DNA from: CAYTMY01 sp964618075
Lineage (GTDB): Bacteria; Bacillota; Clostridia; Eubacteriales; Anaerofustaceae
DNA: 38,046 nucleotides
Direction of reading: 5' to 3'
Assembly: GCA_964618075.1 (NCBI GenBank)
Contig: CAZTZO010000015.1
Coordinates: 1 to 38,046, forward strand
Shown here: piece after piece, positions 1 to 7,121 of the stretch
Layout of the letters: every line of letters begins with the position of its first letter
Numbering within the stretch: the first letter of the stretch is position 1
Position numbers and translations under genes: made by a program
Notes under the pieces: model-generated
What the model saw: the letters and a program-made list of their open reading frames with translations, nothing else
Told to the model about the DNA's origin: nothing
The model's database searches: none

Positions 1-120
1 CTCGAACACGTCCACGCGGGTTATATCGTACAGAACGCCGTTATAGCGCACAACGCCACTGTTCGAATATTCGCACGGTAATTGACGACAAAAGGTATGA
101 GCGAAGTCACAGACGAAGCG
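1..120 (-). pseudogene. Possible phage structural gene fragment running off the left edge
   Basis: On the minus strand an open frame enters from about position 120 and runs off the window at position 1. The part outside the repeat reads LPCEYSNSGVVRYNGVLYDI followed by TRVDVFE. The short beta-rich wording resembles the N-terminal part of small phage head-tail or head-closure proteins, but this is recalled similarity with no domain call. There is no ATG: the frame begins inside the 150 bp repeat after a stop, as though the repeat replaced the natural start. A phage origin would fit the att-like tRNA-Ser duplication nearby. It could also be a chance open frame, since fewer than 30 unique codons are visible. 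Confidence 0.25.
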
Positions 121-232
121 AATGAACCTTAAAAGGGTTTAAATATTTGTCGGCATAAAAAAGCCCTTCACACAAGTTTCAAGCTTGCTTGAAAGACTTT
201 GGGAAAAGGGCTTTTAGCATTTATAAGAAATG
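83..232. repeat. Repeat family A, copy 1 (about 150 bp)
   Basis: This block is almost identical to 593-743, in the same orientation. The only differences seen are one substitution near position 110 and a short changed patch at 175-180. The right half folds as a nested hairpin: an outer stem AAAAGCCCTT/AAGGGCTTTT and an inner stem TTTCAAGC/GCTTGAAA. A diverged copy in the opposite orientation lies at 27141-27230. No coding capacity is apparent. Confidence 0.9.
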
Positions 233-334
233 TGTTTAGTGGATAAAATAGATGTCGTGGCAATTTACATACTTAAAACAATATTGCCGAAGGCACCTTC
301 AGTAGCGCCGCTACCTTTGCGGCAAGATATAATC

Positions 335-479
335 GCACGCGGCTAAAAAGCATCGCGTGCGTGCCTTATACAAAGGGTGACAGATAAAAATGCAAAGTGA
401 AACGAAGCATTTTTATTTATCAAGAGGGGAATAAAGTCCCCTATGAATGATAAAAAAATAATCGCATATAGCGATTATT
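335..479. other. Run of consecutive short hairpins
   Basis: Four perfect inverted repeats follow one another: GCACGCG/CGCGTGC (335-341/354-360), ATAAAAATGC/GCATTTTTAT (384-393/407-416), AGGGGA/TCCCCT (425-430/437-442) and AATAATCGC/GCGATTATT (457-465/471-479). No open frame of convincing length crosses the stretch. It may be a chain of terminators or decayed non-coding DNA from an integrated element. Confidence 0.6.
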
Positions 480-488
480 GTTTTTATC

Positions 489-509
489 ATGGCGGAGAGG
501 GCGGGATTT
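489..509 (-). repeat. Duplicate of the tRNA-Ser 3' end (att-like)
   Basis: This 21 bp stretch equals the last 20 nucleotides of tRNA-Ser (including CCA) plus one base. The intact copy is at 741-761. The match stops abruptly: the next base is a here and g in the tRNA, and the sequences diverge after it. The 3' end of a tRNA is the classical core site of tyrosine-recombinase elements, and a displaced 3' fragment is what integration leaves behind. No integrase gene is visible in the window. Confidence 0.6.
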
Positions 510-540
510 ACTCAGATAAGGAGAAATGCAAAGATTGAGG

Positions 541-578
541 GAAACAAAAGCGAATGCTTGCATAGAGGCTTTTGTTTC
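541..578. other. Hairpin GAAACAAAAGC/GCTTTTGTTTC
   Basis: A perfect 11 bp inverted repeat lies between the tRNA fragment and repeat copy 2. It has no U-tract long enough for a confident terminator call. Confidence 0.5.
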
Positions 579-592
579 ACGAAAGCTTTATA

Positions 593-743
593 TGACGACA
601 AAAGGTATGAGCGAAGTCATAGACGAAGCGAATGAACCTTAAAAGGGTTTAAATATTTGTCGGCATAAAAAAGCCCTTCACACAAAGGCTCAAGCTTGCT
701 TGAAAGACTTTGGGAAAAGGGCTTTTAGCATTTATAAGAAATG
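593..743. repeat. Repeat family A, copy 2, abutting tRNA-Ser
   Basis: This is the second copy of the block at 83-232, offset by 510 bp and one base longer. It ends exactly at the CCA end of tRNA-Ser. Its outer stem is kept, and its inner stem is shortened to CAAGC/GCTTG because of the changed patch. On the minus strand the hairpin could act as the tRNA-Ser terminator. Confidence 0.9.
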
Positions 744-830
744 GCGGAGAGGGCGGGATTTGAACCCGCGGTACGTTTTGCGTACACCCGCTTTCCAGGC
801 GAGCACCTTCGACCACTCAGACACCTCTCC
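742..830 (-). tRNA. tRNA-Ser (anticodon GGA)
   Basis: Read on the minus strand the 89 nt sequence folds as a type II tRNA. The acceptor stem is GGAGAGG with CCTCTCC, the D-arm contains GAGTGGTCGAAGG, the variable arm is long, and the T-loop is GGTTCAAATCC. The anticodon GGA occupies 794-796, in the loop CTGGAAA. The CCA end is encoded at 742-744. It decodes UCC and UCU serine codons. The 3' end abuts repeat copy 2 and is duplicated at 489-509. Confidence 0.96.
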
Positions 831-849
831 ATAATCGATAGCAAAAAAT

Positions 850-855
850 ATTATA
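850..855 (-). promoter_or_regulatory. -10 box for tRNA-Ser
   Basis: A perfect TATAAT on the minus strand lies about 20 bases before the tRNA 5' end. No good -35 was found at 16-18 bp spacing. Confidence 0.45.
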
Positions 856-967
856 TCATAGAAAAAGCTTCTATCGTTATATATTTTTACAATTATCTTT
901 AACTTAAAATTATTAAACGCAAAACATGTCCGACATAAAAGTACTGTCAAGTAATTGTCAAACGTTT

Positions 968-1010
968 TTATTAAAAAACGACCCGTCTTATTTTTTAAAG
1001 ACGGGCCGTA
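968..1010 (-). terminator. Rho-independent terminator of htrA
   Basis: The minus strand reads ACGGCCCGTCTT, a loop, AAGACGGGTCGT and then a run of six Ts. It begins about ten bases past the htrA stop codon. Confidence 0.85.
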
Positions 1011-1021
1011 CTTTTTAAAAT

Positions 1022-2218
1022 CTAACTTGATGCCTTCATTTCTTCAAGCGTAAAGCTCACGCTTATTTTTTCGCCGCTGCGTGATATCTGCAAGGTCACC
1101 TTGCTGCCAACCGAGCACGAATTGATTACATTATTTACTTCGCTTGTCGAGCTGACGAGCGTGTCGTTTACGCTGATTATCCTATCTCCCGACTTTACTC
1201 CCGCTTTTGAGGCGTTTGATGAGGAATCCGCCTTTAAGACGTATACTCCGTATTCGCTGACTCTGTAGCTTTGTGCAGTGGATTTATCGCTTATGTCGAT
1301 AAGCGTAAGACCGAGATAAGGCCTGTTTTGTACATAGCCGCTTTCGATAAGCTGCGTTGCAACTTCTATTGCCGTATCAATAGGTATAGCAAAACCGATA
1401 TTGTCGATATCGCTGCCTTCGCCCTTGGCGTTAACGATCCCCACAAGCTCACCGTACATATTGAACATTCCTCCGCCGGAATTGCCCGGATTTACCGCCG
1501 CGTCTGTCTGCAAAAGCACCATAGTCTGATTGTTAAGGGTTATCTCTCTGTCAAGTGCGCTTATTATACCCTCTGAAACGCTGCCTCCCAGCTGCCCCAA
1601 CGGGTTACCGACAAGGACTATCTGTTCACCCTGTTTAAGGCTTGAAGAGCTGCCTATAACTGCGGCTGAAAGCTCTGTGGCGTTTATTTTTATTACGGCG
1701 ATATCGGTTTGCTCGTCTGTCGCAACAAGCTTTGCGTCGTATTCTTCGCCGTTATGAAGGGTAACTGTTATTTTGGTTGCGTTTGATATGACATGGTTGT
1801 TCGTTATGATATAGCCGTCCTCTGAGAGTATTACGCCGCTTCCCGCGCCCTCGTAGACATACTGCGTCATCCATGAGCTTGTTTGGGTGTATTCGGTCGA
1901 TATTTCCACGACGCTGTTTGCAACATAGGAGGACACATCGCTTACGCTCATTATTTCATCGGCTTCCTCCTGCTGTGAAACCTCGCGTATAACGGATTTA
2001 TACATTACAGAGCCGCCGTTTGATGATGAGGTTGATGGGATAAGTATCCTAGAAACATATCCGCCAAACAAGCCTGCAATAAACGATAACACAACGCATA
2101 TAATAATGATTTTGGTAAAGGGATTCTTATTTTTATGAATCGTATTGCTGCTTTGGCTATTGTATGGATTATCGCCTTGATTGTAGGAGCCGTAATTATT
2201 TACTTCCAAAACTGTCAT
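1022..2218 (-). CDS. htrA: HtrA/DegP-family serine protease, membrane-anchored, one PDZ domain
   Basis: An envelope quality-control protease of the trypsin-like S1C family. The 398-residue frame has a short polar N-terminus and one membrane helix (about 36-58) that anchors the rest outside. A low-complexity linker leads to the protease domain, with triad His142 (NNHV), Asp172 (TDIAVI) and Ser247 (GNSGGG). A single PDZ domain covers about 300-390. The layout matches Gram-positive HtrA. The start is ambiguous: the AGAGGAG ribosome site touches the first ATG, while an in-frame TTG at codon 4 has nine bases of spacing and may be the true start. It is followed directly by a terminator, so it is monocistronic at its 3' end. 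Which paralogue (HtrA, HtrB or YyxA) cannot be told. Confidence 0.95.
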   Translation of the reverse strand: MTVLEVNNYGSYNQGDNPYNSQSSNTIHKNKNPFTKIIIICVVLSFIAGLFGGYVSRILIPSTSSSNGGSVMYKSVIREVSQQEEADEIMSVSDVSSYVANSVVEISTEYTQTSSWMTQYVYEGAGSGVILSEDGYIITNNHVISNATKITVTLHNGEEYDAKLVATDEQTDIAVIKINATELSAAVIGSSSSLKQGEQIVLVGNPLGQLGGSVSEGIISALDREITLNNQTMVLLQTDAAVNPGNSGGGMFNMYGELVGIVNAKGEGSDIDNIGFAIPIDTAIEVATQLIESGYVQNRPYLGLTLIDISDKSTAQSYRVSEYGVYVLKADSSSNASKAGVKSGDRIISVNDTLVSSTSEVNNVINSCSVGSKVTLQISRSGEKISVSFTLEEMKASS

Positions 2219-2250
2219 CTCCTCTTAAACACTTTGCTTATAACGCCTTT

Positions 2251-2256
2251 ATTATA
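2251..2256 (-). promoter_or_regulatory. Likely -10 box of htrA
   Basis: TATAAT occurs on the minus strand about 33 bases before the htrA start. No consensus -35 is seen, so the promoter may depend on an activator. This is a weak call. Confidence 0.35.
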
Positions 2257-2367
2257 CCCTTAAATGTGAATATTTTATGATTGAAGGATTAATAAATCAT
2301 GAAAAATGCATACATAAAAAGCGGATTAAAATTTAAAAGGGAATTAAAAGGTAAGGAAAGCAAATAC

Positions 2368-2402
2368 AAAAGACGCACAGCCTTAAAGCTGTGCGTCTTT
2401 TT
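2368..2402 (-). terminator. Terminator of the cold shock gene
   Basis: A perfect 11 bp stem AGACGCACAGC/GCTGTGCGTCT has a 6 base loop, with T runs on both sides. It follows the csp stop by about 65 bases and would also block plus-strand readthrough. Confidence 0.85.
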
Positions 2403-2467
2403 TGTCATAGCGTTTCTTATTTAGTAAGAGTGCTATGGCATTTTTCGCGTATTCTTCTTTAAACTAA

Positions 2468-2680
2468 TTATGCAATGCTGACATTGATAGCGCGAAGCTT
2501 GCGTGAATCCTTAGGATCCTGTTCCGTATCATACGTTACATGCTGACCTTCTGCAAGCGTCTTAAAGCCGTCGCCGTTGATCGCTGAAAAATGAACGAAT
2601 ACGTCCTCTCCGGTTTCATCGTTGCAGATGAATCCAAATCCCTTGGTTTCGTTGAACCACTTTACTGTACCTTTTTCCAT
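2468..2680 (-). CDS. csp: Cold shock protein (CspA family)
   Basis: A 70-residue single-stranded nucleic-acid-binding protein, the usual length for the family. RNP1 is visible as KGFGFI and RNP2 as VFVHF. These proteins act as RNA chaperones that melt secondary structure at low temperature or in stationary phase. The start at 2680 has the site GGGGAGG nine bases upstream. A longer in-frame extension exists but lacks a ribosome site and family similarity. A near-perfect promoter gives a leader of about 127 nt, as is typical for cspA-type genes whose long 5' UTR acts as an RNA thermosensor. Family identity is certain; which paralogue is not known. Confidence 0.96.
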   Translation of the reverse strand: MEKGTVKWFNETKGFGFICNDETGEDVFVHFSAINGDGFKTLAEGQHVTYDTEQDPKDSRKLRAINVSIA

Positions 2681-2814
2681 TATGTTATACCTCCCCGGAA
2701 AATATGTGTGATATTTAAATGCCTCTACAATAAAAAACCGCAAGGTATAGGTCAAAAATGAGAATTGATCTATAACTGGCGGCAATCAATCGGTACATTT
2801 CCAAATACTTAGTT

Positions 2815-2843
2815 ATTATATGCATAAAATAATAATGTGTCAA
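2815..2843 (-). promoter_or_regulatory. Consensus sigma-A promoter of csp
   Basis: The minus strand has TTGACA (2838-2843), a 17 bp spacer and TATAAT (2815-2820). Both boxes match consensus perfectly. The predicted transcription start near 2808 leaves a leader of roughly 127 nt. Confidence 0.85.
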
Positions 2844-2881
2844 GCAAATAAGAGAAATATTTAAAATTTATTTTTCTTTAT

Positions 2882-4045
2882 TTATTCGTCTAACATGAGC
2901 TCAGTCTGCTCATTTTTTTTCTTAATCATTCTATCGAGCTTTTCATCTATAAGGTTTGAAAGGATAGCGAATACCGGCAGAGCAAGCAGCATTCCGATTA
3001 TCCCGAACATTCTGCCTCCGAGTATTATGGATATCAATACCCATACGGGGCGCACTCCCGAGCCGTTGCCGAGGATAAAGGGCTTTATCAGGTTTGCGTC
3101 GACTGTTTGGAGCGCAACGACGAGTATTAAGAACCAAAGTGCGTCGATAGGCTTTATGATCACAAGTATCAACAGACACGGTATAGCTCCGATTATCGGG
3201 CCGAAGGTCGGTATGAGGTTTGTGACAGCGACGATAACGGTTATAAGAAGCGGGTAGGGCAGGCGCAGAATAAGCATTACTATAATATTTATAACGCCCA
3301 CAATAAGAGAGTCCAACAGATTGCCTCCGATGTAGCTTGAGAATATCTTGTTGCTGTCGCTTGCTACCTTGCGCCAGCTTGCGTAGGTGGAATCCTTTAA
3401 TGTTGCCGAGCATATCTTTTTAAAACCGTTTTTGAGATTTACCTTGTCAAAGAGCATATATATGGAGATAACAAGCGAAAGCACTGTTGAAACCATTTTT
3501 GATCCGACATTGTATGCGGAATAAGCTACGTCGAATAAGCTTAAGCCTATCCATTCGGTTATCTTGCTTATTATGTCGCTCCACGAGCCGAGTATTTTTT
3601 CTACGTCCAAATCTATTATCGTGACGCTTTCATCGAGCCTCATGAAGAAGTCTTTTACCGAGGCGTAATACTGACCGAAGTTTTTACCTATCGTACCTAC
3701 CGATGAGATAAGCTGGGGTATTACCATTGATATAAGCACGGTCAATATGGCAAGCAGTACCAAAAAGGCGAGGATCACGCTCAGTATCCATGCAAGCTTT
3801 TTATGCTTCATTTTTTTAAAAAGCTTATCATTGAACATTACAGCGAGCGGATTAAGAATATAAGCAATCACTCCTCCCCATATAACCGGTGAGAGTATCC
3901 TGTATACCGTTGCTACTGCGTTTGCTACCACGCTTAAGTTTTCGCATAATACATAAAACAGTATTCCGCAAAGCACTATAAAAAGATTTGCCATAGTACG
4001 GCTTGTTTTGACTTCGCTAAAGAGCTTCTTCATATTTTTACCCAT
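2882..4045 (-). CDS. AI-2E/PerM-family membrane protein
   Basis: A 387-residue polytopic membrane protein of the AI-2E transporter family (formerly DUF20/UPF0118; relatives YdbI, PerM, TqsA). It shows paired N-terminal helices (about 18-65 and 83-110), an extracytoplasmic stretch (about 115-200), and a C-terminal helix block with the family signature PTFGPIIGAIPC near 275-290. Members export small signals or, in some cases, exchange sodium and protons, so the substrate cannot be assigned. Translation may start at 4045 or four codons later at MKKLF; neither has a strong ribosome site. No hairpin follows the stop, so transcripts could run towards csp, which has its own promoter. Confidence 0.88.
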   Translation of the reverse strand: MGKNMKKLFSEVKTSRTMANLFIVLCGILFYVLCENLSVVANAVATVYRILSPVIWGGVIAYILNPLAVMFNDKLFKKMKHKKLAWILSVILAFLVLLAILTVLISMVIPQLISSVGTIGKNFGQYYASVKDFFMRLDESVTIIDLDVEKILGSWSDIISKITEWIGLSLFDVAYSAYNVGSKMVSTVLSLVISIYMLFDKVNLKNGFKKICSATLKDSTYASWRKVASDSNKIFSSYIGGNLLDSLIVGVINIIVMLILRLPYPLLITVIVAVTNLIPTFGPIIGAIPCLLILVIIKPIDALWFLILVVALQTVDANLIKPFILGNGSGVRPVWVLISIILGGRMFGIIGMLLALPVFAILSNLIDEKLDRMIKKKNEQTELMLDE

Positions 4046-4193
4046 CTTGTAGAGTTATTGACCGTATTTGTCCCTTCTATACATGGATTATACCATATCG
4101 CAGTTTTATCGCAATATTTATTTATAATCGTAATTGAAGCTTAATTATTATTTAAACCTTAAGAAGATTAAATTTTTACACCCAAACGAAGAA

Positions 4194-4232
4194 GGCGCGG
4201 CTCTTAAAAAGTATTAAGAGCCGCGCCCTGTT
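4194..4232 (-). terminator. Terminator hairpin after the aldehyde dehydrogenase gene
   Basis: A perfect 13 bp GC-rich stem GGCGCGGCTCTTA/TAAGAGCCGCGCC lies about 20 bases past the aldehyde dehydrogenase stop. The T-rich side is stronger on the plus strand, so on the minus strand termination relies mostly on the stem. Confidence 0.7.
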
Positions 4233-4247
4233 TATTTATTTTTTGCT

Positions 4248-5732
4248 TTATTGCGGATAGAAGCCCGAAGGAGCCTCTGAAAGATTTATCATGATATTTT
4301 TCATCTGAGTGTAGTGCTCCAGAATGACCTTGTGCGTTTCTCTTCCGACTCCGGATTCCTTATATCCTCCGAAGGGTGCGCCCTCGGGTATCTGGTTGTA
4401 GGTATTGACCCACATTCTTCCGGTTTCGATTTCGCGTGAGACTCTAATGGCTCTGTTGATATCCTTTGTCCATACTGCGCCTCCCAAGCCGTACACGCTG
4501 TCATTTGCCATATCTATGACTTCCTGTTCGGTCTTGAACTTTATAACGACGGCGACAGGCCCGAATATCTCCTCCTGTGCTACACGCATATCGTTTGTGA
4601 CGTTTGTCAATAAGGTCGGTCGCATGAAAGCGCCCTTGGCAAGATCACCTTCATTTGCCCTTACGCCTCCGCAGGCAACCTTTGCACCCTCTTTCTTGCC
4701 TATGTCGATGTAGCTGAGTATCTTATTAAGCTGATTTTCGTTTATCTGAGTACCCATCTGAGTATCTTCCTCCCATGGCATACCCACCTTGACCTTTTCA
4801 AAGGCTTTTACGGCGTCGGCTACAAATTTATCGTAGATATCCTCCTGTACGAAAACTCTCGAGCCTGCGCAGCATACCTGCCCTTGGTTGAATAGTATTC
4901 CCAGCTGTAATCCGTCCATAGCCATATCCCATTGGCAGTCGGAGAAGAAAATGTTGGCGGATTTACCGCCGAGCTCAAGCGTTGAAGGAATAATTTTATC
5001 GGCAGCGGCAAGAGCCACGTTCTTTCCAACCTCGGTGGAGCCTGTAAACGCAAGCTTTCTGAAGCCCTTATGATCAAGCATAAACTGTCCGGATTTGGAG
5101 CCTGAACCGGTTATAACGTTGAACACGCCCGCGGGGATAACGTCCTGTGTAAGACGAGCAAACTCAAGCACCGAAAGGGAAGTGTCGCTTGAAGGCTTAA
5201 ATACCGTGCAGCAGCCTGCCGCAAGCACAGGCGCCAATTTCCATGCAGCCATCAAGAACGGGAAGTTCCACGGGACTATCTGTCCCACAACGCCTATCGG
5301 TTCTCTCAAGATAAGAGAAAGGAACTGCTCGTTGAGTACGGAAGCGCTGCCTTCCTCTGCTAAAATGCACCCTGCAAAATATCTGAAATGATCTGCTGCC
5401 AGAGGAACGTCTATAGCCATGGTTTCACGTATCGGTTTGCCGTTATCCAATGTTTCGGTCATTGCCAAATGCTCTTTGTTTGCGTCTATTATATCTGCTA
5501 TTTTATATAGGATTGCGGCTCTTTCATTGGTAGGTACTTTTTTCCAGCTTGGAAATGCCTTCCATGCAGCCTTTACGGCTTCATCGACGTCTTGCTTGGT
5601 AGCCTGTGCGCACTGTGCGAGCACTTCGCCGTTTGCAGGGCATTTTGCACTGAATACGGCTTTATCGCTTGCGTCCTTCCACTTACCTCCGATATAAAGC
5701 TGGTACTTGTCTTGAAGTTTCGGTTTTTTCAT
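4248..5732 (-). CDS. NAD(P)-dependent aldehyde dehydrogenase
   Basis: A 494-residue enzyme of the ALDH superfamily that oxidises aldehydes to carboxylic acids in the cytoplasm. Catalytic residues are visible: Asn156 (PWNFP), Lys179 (FKPSS), the Rossmann motif FTGSTEVGK (229-237), the general base Glu253 (ELGGKS), the nucleophile Cys287 (GQVCCAG) and Glu388 (EEIFGP). Length and motifs suit the non-acylating class that includes betaine, lactaldehyde and general aliphatic dehydrogenases. It lacks the features of CoA-acylating enzymes. The start has GGAGAG eight bases upstream. The gene stands alone with its own promoter and terminator, so context does not identify the substrate. Confidence 0.95.
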   Translation of the reverse strand: MKKPKLQDKYQLYIGGKWKDASDKAVFSAKCPANGEVLAQCAQATKQDVDEAVKAAWKAFPSWKKVPTNERAAILYKIADIIDANKEHLAMTETLDNGKPIRETMAIDVPLAADHFRYFAGCILAEEGSASVLNEQFLSLILREPIGVVGQIVPWNFPFLMAAWKLAPVLAAGCCTVFKPSSDTSLSVLEFARLTQDVIPAGVFNVITGSGSKSGQFMLDHKGFRKLAFTGSTEVGKNVALAAADKIIPSTLELGGKSANIFFSDCQWDMAMDGLQLGILFNQGQVCCAGSRVFVQEDIYDKFVADAVKAFEKVKVGMPWEEDTQMGTQINENQLNKILSYIDIGKKEGAKVACGGVRANEGDLAKGAFMRPTLLTNVTNDMRVAQEEIFGPVAVVIKFKTEQEVIDMANDSVYGLGGAVWTKDINRAIRVSREIETGRMWVNTYNQIPEGAPFGGYKESGVGRETHKVILEHYTQMKNIMINLSEAPSGFYPQ

Positions 5733-5837
5733 ACTTACTCTCCTTATTTAAAGCATTTTTAGGTAAAGAAATCGTTTCTTGCATTCATATCGTTTTAAAC
5801 TAAGATATAAGCTTGAGACCGCTTGGAAAGTTGTTGT

Positions 5838-5866
5838 ATTTTAACCAAAATAAAGCTTTTAAGCAA
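5838..5866 (-). promoter_or_regulatory. Promoter of the aldehyde dehydrogenase gene
   Basis: The minus strand has TTGCTT (5861-5866), a 17 bp spacer and TAAAAT (5838-5843), giving a leader of about 100 nt. Inside the leader, 5766-5780 is a palindrome AAGAAA-TCG-TTTCTT that could be an operator. The rest of the 5733-6117 spacer is AT-rich with no other recognisable element apart from the pnuC promoter. Confidence 0.55.
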
Positions 5867-6046
5867 CGCGCGGTAAGCATTCATGCAATGAACTGAATAT
5901 TATTACCTACAATCAATTTAACACCATTCACTCTGATAATCAAGCATTTTAATATTTCAATAATAGTAAGGAGATGCGTAATGTAAGAATAAAAGTAATA
6001 ATAAAAGTAATAATAAATGCTTTTAAATCTTTGTATAAGACTTTTA

Positions 6047-6074
6047 TTGATACCGCCGGATATAGTATTATAAA
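6047..6074 (+). promoter_or_regulatory. Promoter of pnuC
   Basis: TTGATA (6047-6052), a 16 bp spacer and TATAAA (6069-6074), about 43 bases before the ATG. No NAD-type riboswitch fits in so short a leader. Confidence 0.55.
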
Positions 6075-6117
6075 TAATTGCGGTCTGTTATTTTTTGAAT
6101 ACATAAGGAAGTAAGGC

Positions 6118-6876
6118 ATGAAGAAATTATTAAATTATTTTACGACATATGAAAAGATTTGGTTTTTAAGTATAGCGGCTCTTTCCGTACTCTTTGCATT
6201 TCTTTTCCCGGAGGAGGACGTAAACGGAGTAAACGGAAGTCTGATCATGGTTTTTTATCTTCTCGATATATTTACGAATATTGCGTGCGAGCTGCTTATT
6301 TCGAAGCAGAGCAAGTGGAACTTTATTGTTTCTCTGGGGGTGGAGGCGTGCGAAATCATACTGTGCATACTGCTTGCGTACCGTTTCGCCACTATGGCGG
6401 TAACGATATTCTTCTGGATACCCATAGATATTATAAGCTTTATCAACTGGCATAAGCACGAGGACGAAAAGGATGATACCTTGACAAAGGTTCGTAAGCT
6501 CACTGGCAAACAGGAGATACTTGTTATACTCGGCATTATAATCTGGACGTTTGTGGTAGGTTATTTTATGAGCCTTATTGAAACGAACGGTATATTATCG
6601 GATCAGCCGGCTTTGCTGAAGCTTTCCTGCTATTTGGACGCATGCGTAAGCGCTGTGGCGATAGCAAACGGTTTATTTATATTACTACGTTACAGAGAGC
6701 AGTGGATTGCCTGGTATATAAGCGCTGTCATGGAGACCTTGCTCAACATTCTTGCGGGTCAGTGGGTACTGTTGGTGCTTAAAGCGGGTTACTTCACAAA
6801 TACCACATACGGATATATAAAGTGGACAAAATACATAAATGAGCATAATAACAGCGAGGACAAGGGACTGCTGTGA
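6118..6876 (+). CDS. pnuC: PnuC-family vitamin transporter (nicotinamide riboside type)
   Basis: A 252-residue inner-membrane protein with about seven helices, matching PnuC in length and in segments such as the FFWIPIDIISFINWHKH loop and YREQWIAWYI near the C-terminal half. PnuC proteins carry out facilitated diffusion of nicotinamide riboside, which is trapped by phosphorylation and feeds NAD synthesis. Close relatives move thiamine or riboflavin, so the substrate is a family inference. The start has GGAAGTAAGG upstream. No nadR or other NAD gene is adjacent, and no terminator is obvious after the stop. Confidence 0.88.
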   Translation: MKKLLNYFTTYEKIWFLSIAALSVLFAFLFPEEDVNGVNGSLIMVFYLLDIFTNIACELLISKQSKWNFIVSLGVEACEIILCILLAYRFATMAVTIFFWIPIDIISFINWHKHEDEKDDTLTKVRKLTGKQEILVILGIIIWTFVVGYFMSLIETNGILSDQPALLKLSCYLDACVSAVAIANGLFILLRYREQWIAWYISAVMETLLNILAGQWVLLVLKAGYFTNTTYGYIKWTKYINEHNNSEDKGLL

Positions 6877-7095
6877 AGCGTAAAGTGAAGGTATTATAAG
6901 CTCAAAAGTATAATAGTGATATAAAGAAGCGATACAAGAGTTTATAGACAGGTGAAATGAATAAAATTTAGCTTTTTTTCTTTTATGAGGAAGTTAAAAT
7001 TAAAGCGTCCTTTATTTTATTCCATTTAGCACTCGTTTAATATTAATTATATTATATATGTGCTAAAATGAGCTTATCTATTATTCGACGTTTTT

Positions 7096-7104
7096 TGATA
7101 TAAT
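7096..7104 (+). promoter_or_regulatory. Extended -10 promoter of the VanZ-RDD gene
   Basis: TGA-TATAAT is an extended -10 box 17 bases before the ATG, predicting a very short leader that still holds the GGGAG site. The -35 region is not recognisable. Just upstream lies the inverted repeat TTTAGCAC (7025-7032)/GTGCTAAA (7060-7067). Confidence 0.5.
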
Positions 7105-7121
7105 TATTTCGGGAGCTCACA

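Noticed and set aside
732..950. A 72-codon minus-strand frame crossing tRNA-Ser
   Set aside because: It reads through the tRNA gene and AT-rich promoter and has no ribosome site or family similarity.
2943..3413. A 156-codon alternate frame inside the AI-2E-family gene
   Set aside because: The translation is arginine- and serine-rich with no family features; the overlapping frame has the full membrane protein.
5987..6020. Tandem AAAGTAATAAT repeat before pnuC as a regulatory array
   Set aside because: It is a short low-complexity AT-rich duplication with only two or three imperfect units.
7025..7067. A CIRCE-like heat shock operator (TTAGCACTC half-site)
   Set aside because: The left half matches CIRCE, but the right half lacks the GAG and the gap is 27 instead of 9 bases, and the downstream gene is VanZ-RDD, not a chaperone.
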